A DNA stretch of 64,000 nucleotides from Paraphysoderma sedebokerense. Lineage: Eukaryota > Blastocladiomycota > Physodermatomycetes > Physodermatales > Physodermataceae. The number at the start of each line of letters is the position of its first letter. The stretch's first letter is position 1. Positions 1-11,416 of this stretch are shown here, piece after piece. Location of the stretch: contig JAHLJZ010000091.1 in assembly GCA_025602915.1 (NCBI GenBank), positions 30,685 to 94,684 on the forward strand, read 5' to 3'. The position numbers were made by a program, and so were the translations under genes. The notes under the pieces are model-generated. The model ran no database searches, had not been told where the DNA came from, and saw nothing but the letters and a program-made list of their open reading frames with translations.

Positions 1-340
1 AATAGATTCTTATTCGGTGTGGGGTTAAAATTGCGTTGCCTGGGTTGCTGGTGCTGACGATGCCTGGCCCCTAGTGCCTATATCCAACTTTTTACTTTAC
101 CATTTTTTCCACAGTTGCCGATTGCGGTACCAGTTGATGTGTCAACTCTCATTGTGTTTAGATGTACGTAGATATCATGTGTAGTGGATAGATGCATGAA
201 GGAGTGAGAGAGGGAATGCGATAATCAGAGGGAGTGGAATGCAGATCCGTAAGACTCACGCAGCCACATTGGGACGCGTGGCCCATCCCTTGTTCACAGC
301 ACATGAAATTTGAGAGGAAAAAAAAGGTTCCCTCCCTTCT

Positions 341-358
341 CCACCACCACCACCACCA
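341..358. repeat. CCA trinucleotide microsatellite (6 units)
   Basis: Six consecutive CCA units lie in the C-rich upstream region of ILV2. The run is repeated identically at 38868-38885. Confidence 0.85.
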
Positions 359-445
359 TCCCTCACAACCCATCCCTCTCCACCCACCCACCCACTCCCT
401 CCTCACACTCCACACCCTCGTACAACACCCCTCCCCCTCCATCTG

Positions 446-461
446 CACACACACACACACA
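446..461. repeat. CA dinucleotide microsatellite (8 units)
   Basis: Eight CA units lie immediately before the ILV2 start codon, probably in its 5' UTR. Copy B has the same unit number at 38973-38988, which matters because such runs normally drift quickly between duplicates. Confidence 0.85.
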
Positions 462-466
462 TCGCC

Positions 467-3186
467 ATGCTTCCGAGGTCATCCGCTGCCACAAAGTCAC
501 TCTTCAGGCAATGCACCGCTAATGCAGTCTCAAGGAGATTCAAAGCTTCCGTGAGAGGGTAATTGTCTGTCCCTTTTATTTCTATCATTCATTCCCTTGC
601 TTTGGACACACGTTGTACTCTTCATTGATGATAGAAAGGACCTTATCGGAGTTGGATCTGGTCGCTCGTTCAGGGGGGCTTAGACCTTATCGGGACTCGT
701 CGTTTTTTTTTTCCTTGGTGACGTTGCATGGGGTGATTTCATCCTTGTGCGGAATCCTTCTCTTTCTGCGCACAAGACCGTAATCACTCCCTACTGAACT
801 CCTATCACAATGATAATTGAATGTAGCAAAATCTTTAGAGTGATATTAACCACTATGTGATCTTCCTTTTTTTTGGCCACCAAACAGTGCATCTCCACTT
901 CAACCTTCATCCTATGCCCCACCGCCTCCACCACCATCGCCTGCTACCTCAGCTGCCCCATCCACTGCAATTCCTAAATCGGCGCCGTCTCCACAACCCA
1001 TTACTACCCCTTCCCCCTTAACGTCATCGGCCGATTTAGATCATACTTTTGTTGGAAAGACTGGTGGTGAAATTTTTCACGAAATGATTCGGCGACAAAA
1101 TGTAAAATGCGTCTTTGGATATCCCGGCGGTGCCATTTTACCTGGTATAGTTTTATCATCTTCGTTGGAACCCTCCTCTGATCTATCATGTTGACTTCAA
1201 TTCCCATTCAATTCAGTGTTCGACGCTATCTATGATTCTCCGCATTTCGAATTTATTCTTCCCCGTCACGAACAGGGTGCTGGGCATATGGCTGAAGGAT
1301 ATGCTCGGGCCAGTGGTAAACCAGGTGTCGTCTTGGTCACTTCTGGACCGGGTGCAACAAACACTGTTACCCCTATGCAGGATGCCTTATCCGACGGAAC
1401 ACCGATGGTTGTGTTCTGTGGTCAAGTGCCAACTAATGCCATTGGAACTGATGCTTTCCAGGAAGCAGATGTCATTGGAATTACTCGATCTTGTACAAAG
1501 GTTTGCATGCTGATTTGAATATGCATAACGTTTTAGATTGGCACATGAAAACTTATCACTTGTCATTATAGTGGAATGTTATGGTTAAAGATATCGCCGA
1601 GCTCCCTCGTCGTATTACGGAAGCTTTCCATATCGCTACTTCCGGTCGACCGGGTCCCGTACTCGTTGACTTACCGAAAGATGTCACCGCAGGAACTCTT
1701 ATGAAACCTATCCCGAGAGTGCCGGAGACACCAAAATTACCTGGAAAACCCGCTAATTTCCTGTCGCCCCACTTGATTCAAGGCAGCGACATGTCGCCTC
1801 AATTGTTGAAAACCCTTGAAAGGACCGCTGAAATGATTAACAAGTGAGTTGAATCGTCCCTTAAGTGCGAAAAGTTTGAACAATTTGTTGACAAATATTT
1901 CTTTTTTTTTCCAGAGCCAAACGACCAGTTATTTATGCCGGCCAGGGTATTCTGGCTACTCCCGAAGGACCCCAAATTCTTCGCGAGTTTGCCAACATTG
2001 CTCAAATACCCGTCACTACTACTCTACAAGGTCTTGGGGCTTTCCCAGAGACTTCTCATCTTTCCCTTCACATGCTCGGTATGCATGGTTCCGCTTACGC
2101 TAATTTGAGTATGCAAAACGCCGACGTGATCATTGCACTTGGTGCCCGATTCGATGACCGTGTCACCGGCTTCGTCAAAAAGTTTGCGCCGACTGCCCGG
2201 GCTGCCGGTCAAAGTGGTACCGGCGGTATCATCCATTTCGAAATCCTTCCCAAGAATATTAACAAAGTCATACAAGCCAACGAAATCGTCGAAGGAGACG
2301 TGGCTTCCAACTTGGCGCATTTACTTCCGCTTATTCAACCTAAAACACCCGAAAATCGTGAAAATTGGTTCGGCATGATTGATGAATGGAAGAGAAAATA
2401 TCCGTTCCAGTACGAACGTGCCAAGGAAGGTGAAGTTTTGAAACCACAACAACCTATCGAAATGTTGAATGAACTCTGTGAGGGAATGAAAGATGATGTG
2501 GTCATAACAACTGGTGTAGGTCAACATCAGATGTGGGCTGCTCAGTATTACAGGTAATTCCCTACATTTCTGGAATTGGTTGTCATATAGGGCATACTTT
2601 AACCCCTCTAATTGTATTTGTTAGGTGGACAGCGCCTCGTACATTCATCACCTCCGGTGGTCTTGGTACCATGGGATTTGGCGTACCCGCCGCCATTGGT
2701 GCAAAAGCATTCCACAAATCATCTAAAGAAGTCATTGATATCGATGGTGACGCTTCATTCGCTATGACAGCCATGGAACTTGTAACCGCAGCTCAATACA
2801 ACATCGGCGCTAAGGTCATGGTATTGAATAACGAGTTCCAAGGGATGGTGAAACAGTGGCAAGATTTGTGGTTTGACCAACGTTACAGTGGCACTGAAAT
2901 GAAGAATCCGCACTTCATGAAATTGGCTGATGTAAGCATTTGAAGTTCCTGTGTTGATTATGCATGAAATCATTGATATTAATCTTTGGCAATTTAGGCT
3001 TTTGGAATCAAAGGTATCACCATCTCCAGATTGGACGAACTTAAACCCAAGATGAAAGAATTCTTGGAACACGATGGACCGACACTCTTGGAAGTTAAGG
3101 TCTGTAAGAAGGAACATGTGTACCCTATGGTTCCTGCTGGAAAGGCTTTGGACGAGATGGTGATGGGCCCGCCAAAGGAATTGTAA
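467..3186 (+). CDS. ILV2: Acetolactate (acetohydroxyacid) synthase catalytic subunit, mitochondrial
   Basis: This enzyme condenses pyruvate with pyruvate or 2-oxobutyrate, the first common step of valine, leucine and isoleucine synthesis, in the mitochondrial matrix. I read seven exons: 467-558, 888-1144, 1217-1500, 1572-1843, 1915-2553, 2625-2931 and 2998-3186, giving 679 residues, close to yeast Ilv2. The first about 30 residues are rich in Arg, Ser and Ala without acids, as in a mitochondrial presequence, and a Pro/Ser-rich linker follows. Visible landmarks are the catalytic Glu in RHEQGAGH (about residue 135), the GPGATN loop, GQVP near residue 188, and the thiamine-diphosphate motif from GDASF (about 556) to NN (583-584). 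The Pro in GQVP and the Trp in VKQWQD, where herbicide-resistance changes map in this family, have the sensitive-type residue. The regulatory subunit (ILV6) is not in the window. Joining all exons keeps one frame, which supports the model. Confidence 0.95.
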
Positions 3187-3524
3187 GCTCCTTATTTATT
3201 ACGTTTTAGTTTCAATTATTGTAAAAAACAAAATGGCAGAAAGAAAGGTGTAAGGAAGAATAACCTTTTGTATTTGGGATAATAATTATAGCGGGGAATG
3301 GGAATTCAATTTTAGTTAAAATATTGATACCGTCGTTATCATTGATACGAAATAAAACTTATTTACTACTGTTAAATTGAAAACATCCGACTTCCATTCT
3401 GTCCAGACACCCCAAATCTTGGAGTTGAGAGATGAACGCGTTCTTGGTAATCCGGCGGGCTGACCAACTATATCCCAAGTCTACCCAAAATCATCTCTAC
3501 TCCCTGCAAATTGCATCCCTAGCC
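3187..3524. other. Intergenic region, ILV2 3' end to RFC1 5' end
   Basis: It holds the ILV2 3' UTR with a consensus polyadenylation hexamer at 3351-3356, then the short RFC1 promoter and 5' UTR. I see no other gene. Confidence 0.6.
3351..3356 (+). terminator. AATAAA polyadenylation signal of ILV2
   Basis: A perfect AATAAA lies 165 bases after the ILV2 stop codon, a typical distance. Confidence 0.5.
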
Positions 3525-6500
3525 ATGGTTTGTCTTTCATATTCAAACATCAGAGATTGAGAATGACAGAAAATATTCACATAATTCATCATTTCCTTGG
3601 CCCTGGTTGGCGGCCCCGCTTCGATTTTTGTTTGTTTACTTTAGGACATTCGGAAATGGTTAAACGTTCCATCTAAACCTCAAGCGAAGGAGAGTGAAAA
3701 TAATGTAACTACCCAATTAACTCCACAAAATTATTCTGATTCTCCCTGTTTTTATCTGTTATCAGCGGCCCGTGAGGTTAAAATATGTCGATCTAGATGT
3801 GACCTGACGTGTTATAAATTCCTTTTGTAGACTTCGCCGGTAGCGTCAGGTAATAAGAGAAAAAGACTGGTAAAAGGGAAAGTTGCCAAAAAATCAGGTT
3901 AGTTTTTAGAATCCCGAGATGGATGTCGTTTGTTGCTTGCAATTCCGATGCGATGAGTTGAACTTCGCCTGCGGACTTTGTAGTTGATTTTTGGATATAA
4001 TACTAACTTTAATTTGATTTTATGACTGTAGAGGACACTCAAGATTACGACGACGATGATGATATTCAGATTGTGTATGTATTCTCGGTTATTGAGATTG
4101 TGATATCTCCTTTGCGTGTTTAGTTTATCATTGGACGGGGTTGATGTTCTGGGTTGACAACAATTGATGGAAATAATTAACGGACAGAAATCTGATTACA
4201 TTACAAAGATCTACAAAGCAATCCACAGCAAAGAAACCCAGGACGGTAACTTCACCATCTGCCAACGCCAAATCCAAGTCACCATCAAAAGCACCAAACT
4301 CAACGAAACCAGAATCACCAAAGCCAACAACCACTGTCGATCCGAATGATTTTTTCGGTTCAAGTAAACCCAATGTCGCGGCGAAATCAAACGTGCATAG
4401 AGCCCTTCCTTCCACGTTTTCTTCTAAATCCTCTGCGTCTTCTACAAAGTCCCCGGCGAAGTCAAAGTCTTCCAACAAGCGACCGATGGCGGCAGCGAAC
4501 GAGGTTGAACCTAAAAAGAAAATTAAGACGGAAGAACAAGATTATGTACCCCCTGTAGATTTGGAAGATTTGGATGAAAAAATGTTTGAAGATTTCGATG
4601 ACATCGATGATGATGATTTTGTCGTCGCGAAGAAAGAGAGTGCTGCAAAAGCTAAAGATACCAAGAAACAAGTCGCCAAAAAAGAAGAAGTGACCAAAGC
4701 TAAACCGAAGAAGGAGGAAGATGTGAAAGTTCCCGAGAAAAAGGTGAAGAAGGAAGCAGAACATGACGAGAAAAAAGTAGAGGAGAAAGAAAAAGCCAAG
4801 AAAGCCGGGTACGGTTCAACATTAATCCCTGCAATGAAAGATTGCTGCCGTGTTCTTAACTCTGTATACTCGTATCATCCAGTTACCAAGCTTTCCTACA
4901 TCGATCTGGTCCAAGTGCCTTGGGTTCAAAGGAAATTCCAGAAGGAGAACCAAATTGTTTACATGTAATGACCCTTATGTGTTTCTTTCTCTTATCCGTG
5001 TGGACTTATTGCTGACTGTGAAATGTCTGTCCGTTAGGGTTTGACGTTCGTTTTGACCGGGGAACTAAGTTCAATTACCCGCGAAGATACCACGGAATTG
5101 ATCAAACGACATGGAGGGTAAGGATTCAATTTGTTGTGGGCACTCAAATTTCGACATCTCACAACCGTCTTTCATAGCCGTGTGACTTCCGCTGTCAGTG
5201 GTAAAACCAGTTACCTTATAGTCGGAGAACAGCCCGGTGAAACTAAGCTGAAAAAGGCACAAACGCTTAAAGTGAAACAAATTGATGAAGATGAATTATT
5301 TAATTTGATTCGAAAAAGTAAAGGTGTTTCCGAAGACGACGTGATGAAGGATTTGTATGGAAAGAAAAAGGGTGCTAATGGGTTGTCTGTGTATGAGGAA
5401 ATGAAAAAAGCAAAAGAAGAACGGGAGAAAGAGGAAGAAGAGATGCTGAAGAAGGCACAATCGGAGGGTTCAACACCAGGGTATGTCTCCGCTTTCATTA
5501 TAGGATATATCAATTCATGCTTTCGAGCAGTCAAGCTAAAGTGGTGGAATAGGTCCAGTCAATCTATGCCGGATGCTACACCTCAGTTATGGACTGAAAA
5601 GTATCGTCCTAAACAACTGAATGAACTGATCGGCAACAAATCACTCGTCGAAAGACTGCAAAAATGGCTTCATGATTGGTACATTCACGTCCTGTTTTCG
5701 CTCTCTGCTTGTGGTAATATTCACCTCTGCTTGGTTTATTTCAGGGACGATTCCCGCTCTAAAAAATTCAAATGGACGGGTGACAAGAACAGCACTCATT
5801 TTCGTGCTGCGTTACTTTCTGGGCCTCCTGGGATTGGGAAAACTACATCAGCGCATATGGTAGCGAATCTGGAAGGTTTTGAGGTGTTGGAATTCAATGC
5901 TAGTGACACAAGAAGTAAAAAGTCATTAGATGTACGTGGCTTCTCACATCTATTTGAAATTTCCTCAACTGACTTTTGTGTAATTGTCGTGCGTTGCGAA
6001 ATGTTTCTAGCAAGCGATTCAAGAACTCATCGGCAACAGAACCATCGGAGAGTTTTTTTCGGCGGAAGCTAAACAAGGCGATAAAGGGGTACAATCATTT
6101 CTTTATCGCTTCCCACCCTGCTATTCCTTGTCGTAACCAGATTTGTTAATGATTGATCCGCAACAGAAATCAGCGGCCAGCGGTCGTCGTAAGCTAGTAA
6201 TTATTATGGATGAAGTGGATGGCATGTCATCCGGTGATCGTGGCGGCTTGGCAGAGTTGTCGCAATTGATTAAAAAGACAAAGGTATATCATCTGTTCCT
6301 TATGGTTCACTCTATTTTGCCTCTTACTGCCAGGCTAACATGGTAATTGGTCTTTCATTGCTTCCATCGGTGAACAGGTTCCTATCATCTGTGTTTGTAA
6401 TGATCGAAGTAACCCAAAAATGAAGACTTTGGGTGGGCAATGCCTTGACTTGAAATTTCGAAGGTAATTATATGACTTCCGCCTTGTTTTCAACAACGCT

Positions 6501-8277
6501 ATTGCTGTTCTAATTGGCAAAGTTGACTGACATTTACATTCCTCACTGTATTTTTACATTTTCATAGAACGGAAGCACAACAAGTCCGATCTCGTATGAT
6601 GACCATTTGTTACAAGTTTGTTTTTCTCATACTTCCTTTTTTTTCGTCGGTGTAACCAGATTGCTGACTTATTGATCTCATGGCTTCGCTTGCTTTCGTC
6701 GCCGTAATATGATTTTCGAAATAGGGAAGGCCTTAAAGTAAATCCTCAAGCAATTGATAATTTGGTTGCTGCCACAAACGGCGATATTCGCCAAATTTTG
6801 AATTTATTAAGTACTTATCGCTTGAACAAGAAAGACATGTCTTTCGAAGATGCGAAAGCGCTGTACGTTTCAATTCTGTTGACTCATAGCCCAGCATTGT
6901 TCTCGCGTCCTGACAGTACTGTTGTTTGATGTTCAGATCATCCTCTTCAGAGAAAGACGTAACTATGGGGTTATTTGACATCGTGAAGAAGTACCTGGAC
7001 GGGCAGATGTTTAGGAAGATGTCGTTCGCTGACAAGTACGAACCTTATTTTATTGATTACGATATGGGACCGTTGATGGTTCAAGTATGTTTGTTTTTTC
7101 AGTTCGCTCTGGATATGGATATCAATGGTAACTAATATTTATTACTCTAATTTCAGGAAAACTACATTCGCGTCAACCCATCTTCCATTGACCGCAATGC
7201 ACCCCCCTCTCTGCAAGAACTTCAAAAATTAGAATGTATTTCTCGGGCTGCAGATTCTATTGCTAGTGCTGACTTATTCGAAAGATCAATCCGACAAGGC
7301 CAAAACTGGGGTTTAATGCAAAGTCATGCCACTTTCTCTTGTGTGCTACCCGCCAGTTACATGTGTGGGTTTATGAGTGGAATGTATAATTTCGCAAGGT
7401 ACGCTATCTTAGGTTTTCCTTCAACCATTCGTCCCCGGTTTAACTGTAAGTCTTCCTATTTGGTAATAGTTACCTCGGCAACATGTCGAAAACCAATAAA
7501 GGAAATAGAATGCTTAAAGAACTTGCTATTCATATGAGACTCAAAATATCGGCTGATAAAAATGAGTTGAGACAGAGTTACCTGCCGACGTTAATTCCCA
7601 GGTTAACGTTACCACTCATCCATGACCAGCAGGTAAGAATCTCGTTCTGTAATTTGTTGCTATACATGCGTTTCTCACTTGTGCAATTTTTCCGAATTTG
7701 TTATTTTGCTGTGGCATGTTTACACAGGATGATGTACCTAAAATCATTGATACAATGGATGAATATTATATTAGTCGTGAAGATTGGGATTCTATACTGG
7801 ATTTGGCTTTGGGAGAGTACAATTCCGAAGTTATATCGAAAAAGATTCCTAGTACTGCGAAGAGTCGTTTTACCAGAGAGTACGTTCTCCTTTCCCTTAA
7901 ACTTCATTCCTTTAGTATCAGGGTCTCGGCTTAGCTAATTCGATCTGGTCTGTTTTTGTTTAAATAGATATAACAAACGATCTCATCCAGTACCACTCGG
8001 TTCTGGACTGTCGTCTACCAAGAAATCGAAGGCCGCAGCTTCCTCCTCGGTTGTTCCCGACTTAGAAGACGTCCATGAACTTGAAGACGAGGGTGACGTC
8101 AAAGAAGAAGAGGATGATGGTGATGATGATATCTCGAAGGATAAGCTGATTCAGCAGCCGAAGAAGACAAAAGGCAAAGGGAAAGCTGCAGCAGGAAGTT
8201 CAAGGGGGACTGCCAAGGGCAAAAGTAAAGCTAGTGGCTCCGGCACTGGTAGAGGTAAGGGAAAGGCGAGAAAGTAA
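3525..8277 (+). CDS. RFC1: Replication factor C large subunit (clamp loader subunit 1)
   Basis: Rfc1 is the large AAA+ subunit of the clamp loader that places PCNA on primer-template junctions in the nucleus. My model has 20 exons: 3525-3527, 3645-3704, 3831-3897, 4032-4074, 4188-4808, 4883-4964, 5038-5117, 5178-5480, 5553-5678, 5745-5931, 6011-6088, 6167-6283, 6378-6463, 6568-6615, 6725-6862, 6937-7084, 7157-7398, 7470-7632, 7728-7879, 7968-8277 (1,017 residues, all phases consistent). Exon 1 codes only the initiator Met; the next codons read DIRKWL, the family's PCNA-interaction start. Then come a Lys/Glu-rich linker, a BRCT domain (about 280-370, with SGPSALGSKEIPEG and LTFVLTG), Walker A GPPGIGKTT (about 487), Walker B IIMDEVDGM (about 562), the RFC1 C-terminal domain and a basic tail. 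The start of exon 5 is uncertain (4188 or 4209, seven codons' difference). Confidence 0.93.
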
Positions 8278-8615
8278 ATTCTGGGCATGTTGAAAATGAG
8301 TTGTTTGAAATTATAGCTTGCTACATCACCGCTATTGCTCTCCAGGGTCTTTAATGTATCACACTCTGTATTATGACCGACATGTATCATTCAAAAAGGT
8401 AAATAACATACCACCCTCGGAGTGGAACCTGATTTTGTGTGTTTTGTATAATCGTTCGAGGATATTTATTTAGCATTTATGTCGAGCATAATTGCAACGT
8501 TAATTTACATTCTTCTTATCAACCACACACGCGTACTATATACATGAGCACAAATGAAAAAGCGAGTAATATTTTACAACTGAATGAATATGTAACAAGA
8601 GTCGGAAAGTGATAT
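8278..8615. other. Convergent intergenic region, RFC1 / Ser-rich orphan
   Basis: AT-rich sequence between two genes that end towards each other. It should contain both 3' UTRs. I see no gene or RNA in it. Confidence 0.5.
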
Positions 8616-9782
8616 TTAAAAGACTTGTCCCAATTTCCCGACACCAATGATCACACCGGCACTCGCTTGATTGAACTCCGAAAATGACTTGAAGCTCTGA
8701 TAACTGTATTGATCATAATTATCATCATTCTTCTCACTCGTATCGTCAGAATTTAAGGCATCGATGTCGGTCTCGATGGGTTCAACAAAAGTAGTGATTT
8801 GAGTGAGACTATGCCAAATGCGACTGAGCAATCCAGAGGATGGCTGTTGATCCGCTTGGGACGGAGAAGAGGTGGATAATTGAGGCGATGTATTCTTCCC
8901 GTCGGATGTGATTTCGACAGTTGGTTCAAACGAGATTGAAGTGATAAGATCCGGATTGATCTCGAGGGAAGAACGATTGGAGTTGTCAGATTCCTCAGAG
9001 TCGTCAATCGTTTCGGACGGATGACACTCATCAAGAGAGGATCCAACGATATCGTTCGACATATCATCGTCTGTTGATACAGTTGTGTCTGACGGTAACC
9101 CTGCTCGTTTCTTCTGTCGAAGAACCTTTCGACGAGGACTTTCCGCGGGCAGAGGTACTTCTGAAGTGTCGTAAACTGTATGATACAGGGTGTCCCAAAC
9201 TTTGGAACCAATACCGTCGTCAAACCAAAAGCCCATTTCATCACTATGAATCATACCAATGGAGCTGCTATCGATATCTGGGTAAGCATTGAACCATTCA
9301 TCCACTGACGACAGCATTTTCGACCATGGCGAAAACTTCAACCTAGATTTTGAATCGAAATGGGGCTCGAATTTGTCGTTCCTTCTTCGGGGCGCTGTCT
9401 TCGGATGAATTGACACTGCACGGCCCGCAGGAGCACGGACAGGAAGCGAAGGTGACGGAAGTGAGATATCAGAATATGTTTGACTATTAATCGGCGTAAC
9501 CATTTTAGTTGGAGTAGAGGGTAACGACGGGGCTGCGGAGCCAGGATATCTTGGGGATAACTCATCGACAGCATAAGGTGATGGACATTCGGACATTGGA
9601 GAAGACAATTCACTTGGTATGGATAATACATCTAATCTGGATTCCACATCGGACCAACTCGTCACAGATAAGGCACTTTGTCTGCGCCCGACTTCGCTTC
9701 CACAAGGGGAATCGCTGCCGAGAGTCGAAGCGTCTTCATTGATACGCTTGATATCGTCCGGAGAGTCCGTAGCTGAAGACAT
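8616..9782 (-). CDS. Ser/Asp-rich protein of unknown function
   Basis: An uninterrupted 388-codon frame starts at an ATG and runs without introns. I do not recognise the family. Residues 1-130 are Ser/Pro-rich with many SP/TP sites, resembling a phosphorylated disordered region. Around residues 150-200 is a denser segment with many aromatics (KFSPWSKML, DEWFNAYPD, DEMGFWFDDG, KVWDTLYHTVYD), the best candidate for a conserved core. A basic patch RRKVLRQKKR follows, then an acidic Ser-rich stretch. The C terminus ends in a hydrophobic GVIIGVGKLGQVF. No signal peptide or clear membrane span. The length of the frame and its ordered aromatic block make it a real gene; the product is probably cytoplasmic or nuclear, which is only inference. 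Confidence 0.75.
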   Translation of the reverse strand: MSSATDSPDDIKRINEDASTLGSDSPCGSEVGRRQSALSVTSWSDVESRLDVLSIPSELSSPMSECPSPYAVDELSPRYPGSAAPSLPSTPTKMVTPINSQTYSDISLPSPSLPVRAPAGRAVSIHPKTAPRRRNDKFEPHFDSKSRLKFSPWSKMLSSVDEWFNAYPDIDSSSIGMIHSDEMGFWFDDGIGSKVWDTLYHTVYDTSEVPLPAESPRRKVLRQKKRAGLPSDTTVSTDDDMSNDIVGSSLDECHPSETIDDSEESDNSNRSSLEINPDLITSISFEPTVEITSDGKNTSPQLSTSSPSQADQQPSSGLLSRIWHSLTQITTFVEPIETDIDALNSDDTSEKNDDNYDQYSYQSFKSFSEFNQASAGVIIGVGKLGQVF

Positions 9783-10706
9783 GCCGGAAAGGAGTCAAGA
9801 GATACCGATACGAAAGGGAATTTGTAGAGAAGAGAGTCTTAAGTTATATATGGGTAAAAATCAGATTGTATGCCCTCGTTTAAACCAATTGCGCAAAGAT
9901 GATGTCATAAAGGGGCCTCGATTCGAATTCTGTTGCGATGTCAGAAACCTATTCACAGGGCTGTTCAAGACAAGTCAGATATTCAGACAATTGTAAAGAT
10001 CCGAATCCACAAATTGCAGGAACCGTAGATAACAGAAGACGAATGACTAGGGTGGAACATAGCGTGAGAAGTACGCTCGGAATGGCTTGATAATAGAGTC
10101 AGAAGGACAGGGCAACGCAGTCAAGTGATTTGTGCTCGCTCATCATAGGACTTGCATTCGACTCTGACCATTACATTTTCAATTTTCAACTCTTATCATC
10201 TCACCTCGTCTTATTCTTGCAAGTGCCGCAACTGATTATCAAGAGTTCACTGATATTATCTCTTACCATCACGCACATCATACATCGCCGTCATTGAAGA
10301 TCCTCGAGTAGATTGTAACGCATCATCTGGTGTCAGTTACTTAACTCTTCCCGTTTACAATTAACTTCAAACTTTACGCATGTTTTAATGTCAAAAATAA
10401 CCTGATTTATATAGATTAGGTTTATTGTACAGTGTGTGACAACTGTTACTGCTATAAATTCGACATCATTCTCAATTTTTCGGCATGTTAATCAATTTCT
10501 TTTCTTAGCTCCAATCGACCGATCAAGGATTCGAGTTGTTCGAGTTGTAAGGCTTTCCGCCATATGCACAATCCAGGCACATCCACATTGACATGTGACA
10601 GGGGCATTTCTACTAAGATATTTGTGGAACGAAACCGCCAAATATACTCTTTCGCAACAGCACTAAAGAAGGAATATACAACATAAATCGGTCAACTTTG
10701 CATGGT
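9783..10706. other. Intergenic region upstream of the Ser-rich orphan, up to the first tRNA
   Basis: 924 bases. The part next to 9782 is the orphan gene's promoter. A plus-strand frame at 9619-9996 overlaps that gene and is judged a shadow. The only possible coding signal is the short minus-strand frame at 10488-10607, listed separately. Confidence 0.5.
10488..10607 (-). CDS. Possible short ORF or orphaned terminal exon
   Basis: A minus-strand frame of 39 codons from an ATG, ending in TAA, with the same frame open upstream to about 10690. The translation has balanced, protein-like composition, including CIWRKALQLEQLESLIGRLE, which looks like an amphipathic helix. No homologue is recognised and no upstream exon can be found, since tRNA-Pro begins at 10707. 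It could be a short protein, the last exon of a gene broken by rearrangement, or chance. Confidence 0.25.
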   Translation of the reverse strand: MPLSHVNVDVPGLCIWRKALQLEQLESLIGRLELRKEID

Positions 10707-10789
10707 GGCCTCATGGTGTAGTAGTATCACGCGCGCTTCGGGTTGTCTGAATTTGCGCGAGGTCCCGGGTTCAAGTCCCGGTGGGGCCC
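10707..10789 (+). tRNA. tRNA-Pro(CGG) with 11-nt intron
   Basis: The sequence folds as a cloverleaf: a 7-bp acceptor stem (GGCCTCA with TGGGGCC), a D arm, an anticodon stem CGCGC/GCGCG, and a T arm CCGGG-TTCAAGT-CCCGG. The anticodon CGG lies at 10739-10741. An 11-nt intron (10743-10753) sits one base 3' of the anticodon, the standard eukaryotic position; position 32 (U) can pair with the third-last intron base (A). A TTTT run at 10799-10802 can end Pol III transcription. Confidence 0.95.
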
Positions 10790-11416
10790 ATCTATTACTT
10801 TTGATTAAGTGATTTTCAGTTTCTTTGCATCATTCTCATATTGGACCTGGGTAGTCCCTAAGTTGAATCATGACCATGTACTCCTCAAAAGAATTTTTTA
10901 GATTTCAATATTGCTTCGCATTGTACAGACTCGCTAAAAGGATTTATTCCTTAATTCTCTCATGCTTTTTCACTTTGGACGCGGTGAATATTTGAGATAT
11001 CAATTGAAACCGATCAAGTTTAGAGGTTGGGGATAGGTAATTTCAACTTCGAAATATAGGAAAATTGCCATGGACGGTATGTTATTTATAATTAGCCGAA
11101 CTGACGTATTGAGATTGCTTCATCATAGTTGATGAACTCTTATTGATCTCACAGGCACCTAAATGGCAATGAGTGCTTCTCATACCATATATAACTTATA
11201 AGTCGTTACCTAGTCGAGTATCTAATTTACCCCACTCAATAAGCTTTTCTTAGCATTGTTGACTTGATGCCGCCAATCCTGATTTATACGACGCCGATTT
11301 CACGTTGAAAGCGACGTGACTTATAAACCGATGTCGGCTGCACTTGTTCATCATGCTAACAGTTGTATAGTACAGTTATCAAGTACTGAAATCACAATTT
11401 CAAGCTGAAACAAATC
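10790..11416. other. Spacer between the two tRNA-Pro genes
   Basis: 627 bases of AT-rich DNA. I see no ORF of protein-like composition, no long repeat and no element ends around the two tRNA genes. Confidence 0.5.

Larger units (their letters stand above)
1..466 (+). promoter_or_regulatory. Upstream region of ILV2 with pyrimidine-rich tract
   Basis: No gene is visible here. Bases from about 328 to the start codon are almost purely C/T/A on the plus strand, including a CCA trinucleotide run at 341-358, CCCA repeats and a (CA)8 run at 446-461 that ends five bases before the ILV2 ATG. Short ORFs reading through it give only low-complexity peptides. In fungi such CT-rich tracts are often found near the start of strongly expressed genes, so a core promoter or 5' UTR role is inferred. 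Confidence 0.55.

Noticed and set aside
158-588. Several overlapping ORFs on both strands upstream of ILV2
   Set aside because: They translate the CCA/CA/CT low-complexity tract into poly-His, Thr-Pro or Trp/Gly-rich peptides; openness comes from composition, and the real ILV2 exon 1 overlaps them.
6284-6377. Possible 9-nt micro-exon (GCTAACATG at about 6334) in RFC1
   Set aside because: It would leave a following intron of only about 35 nt, the protein aligns better without it, and the bases fit a CTAAC branch point.
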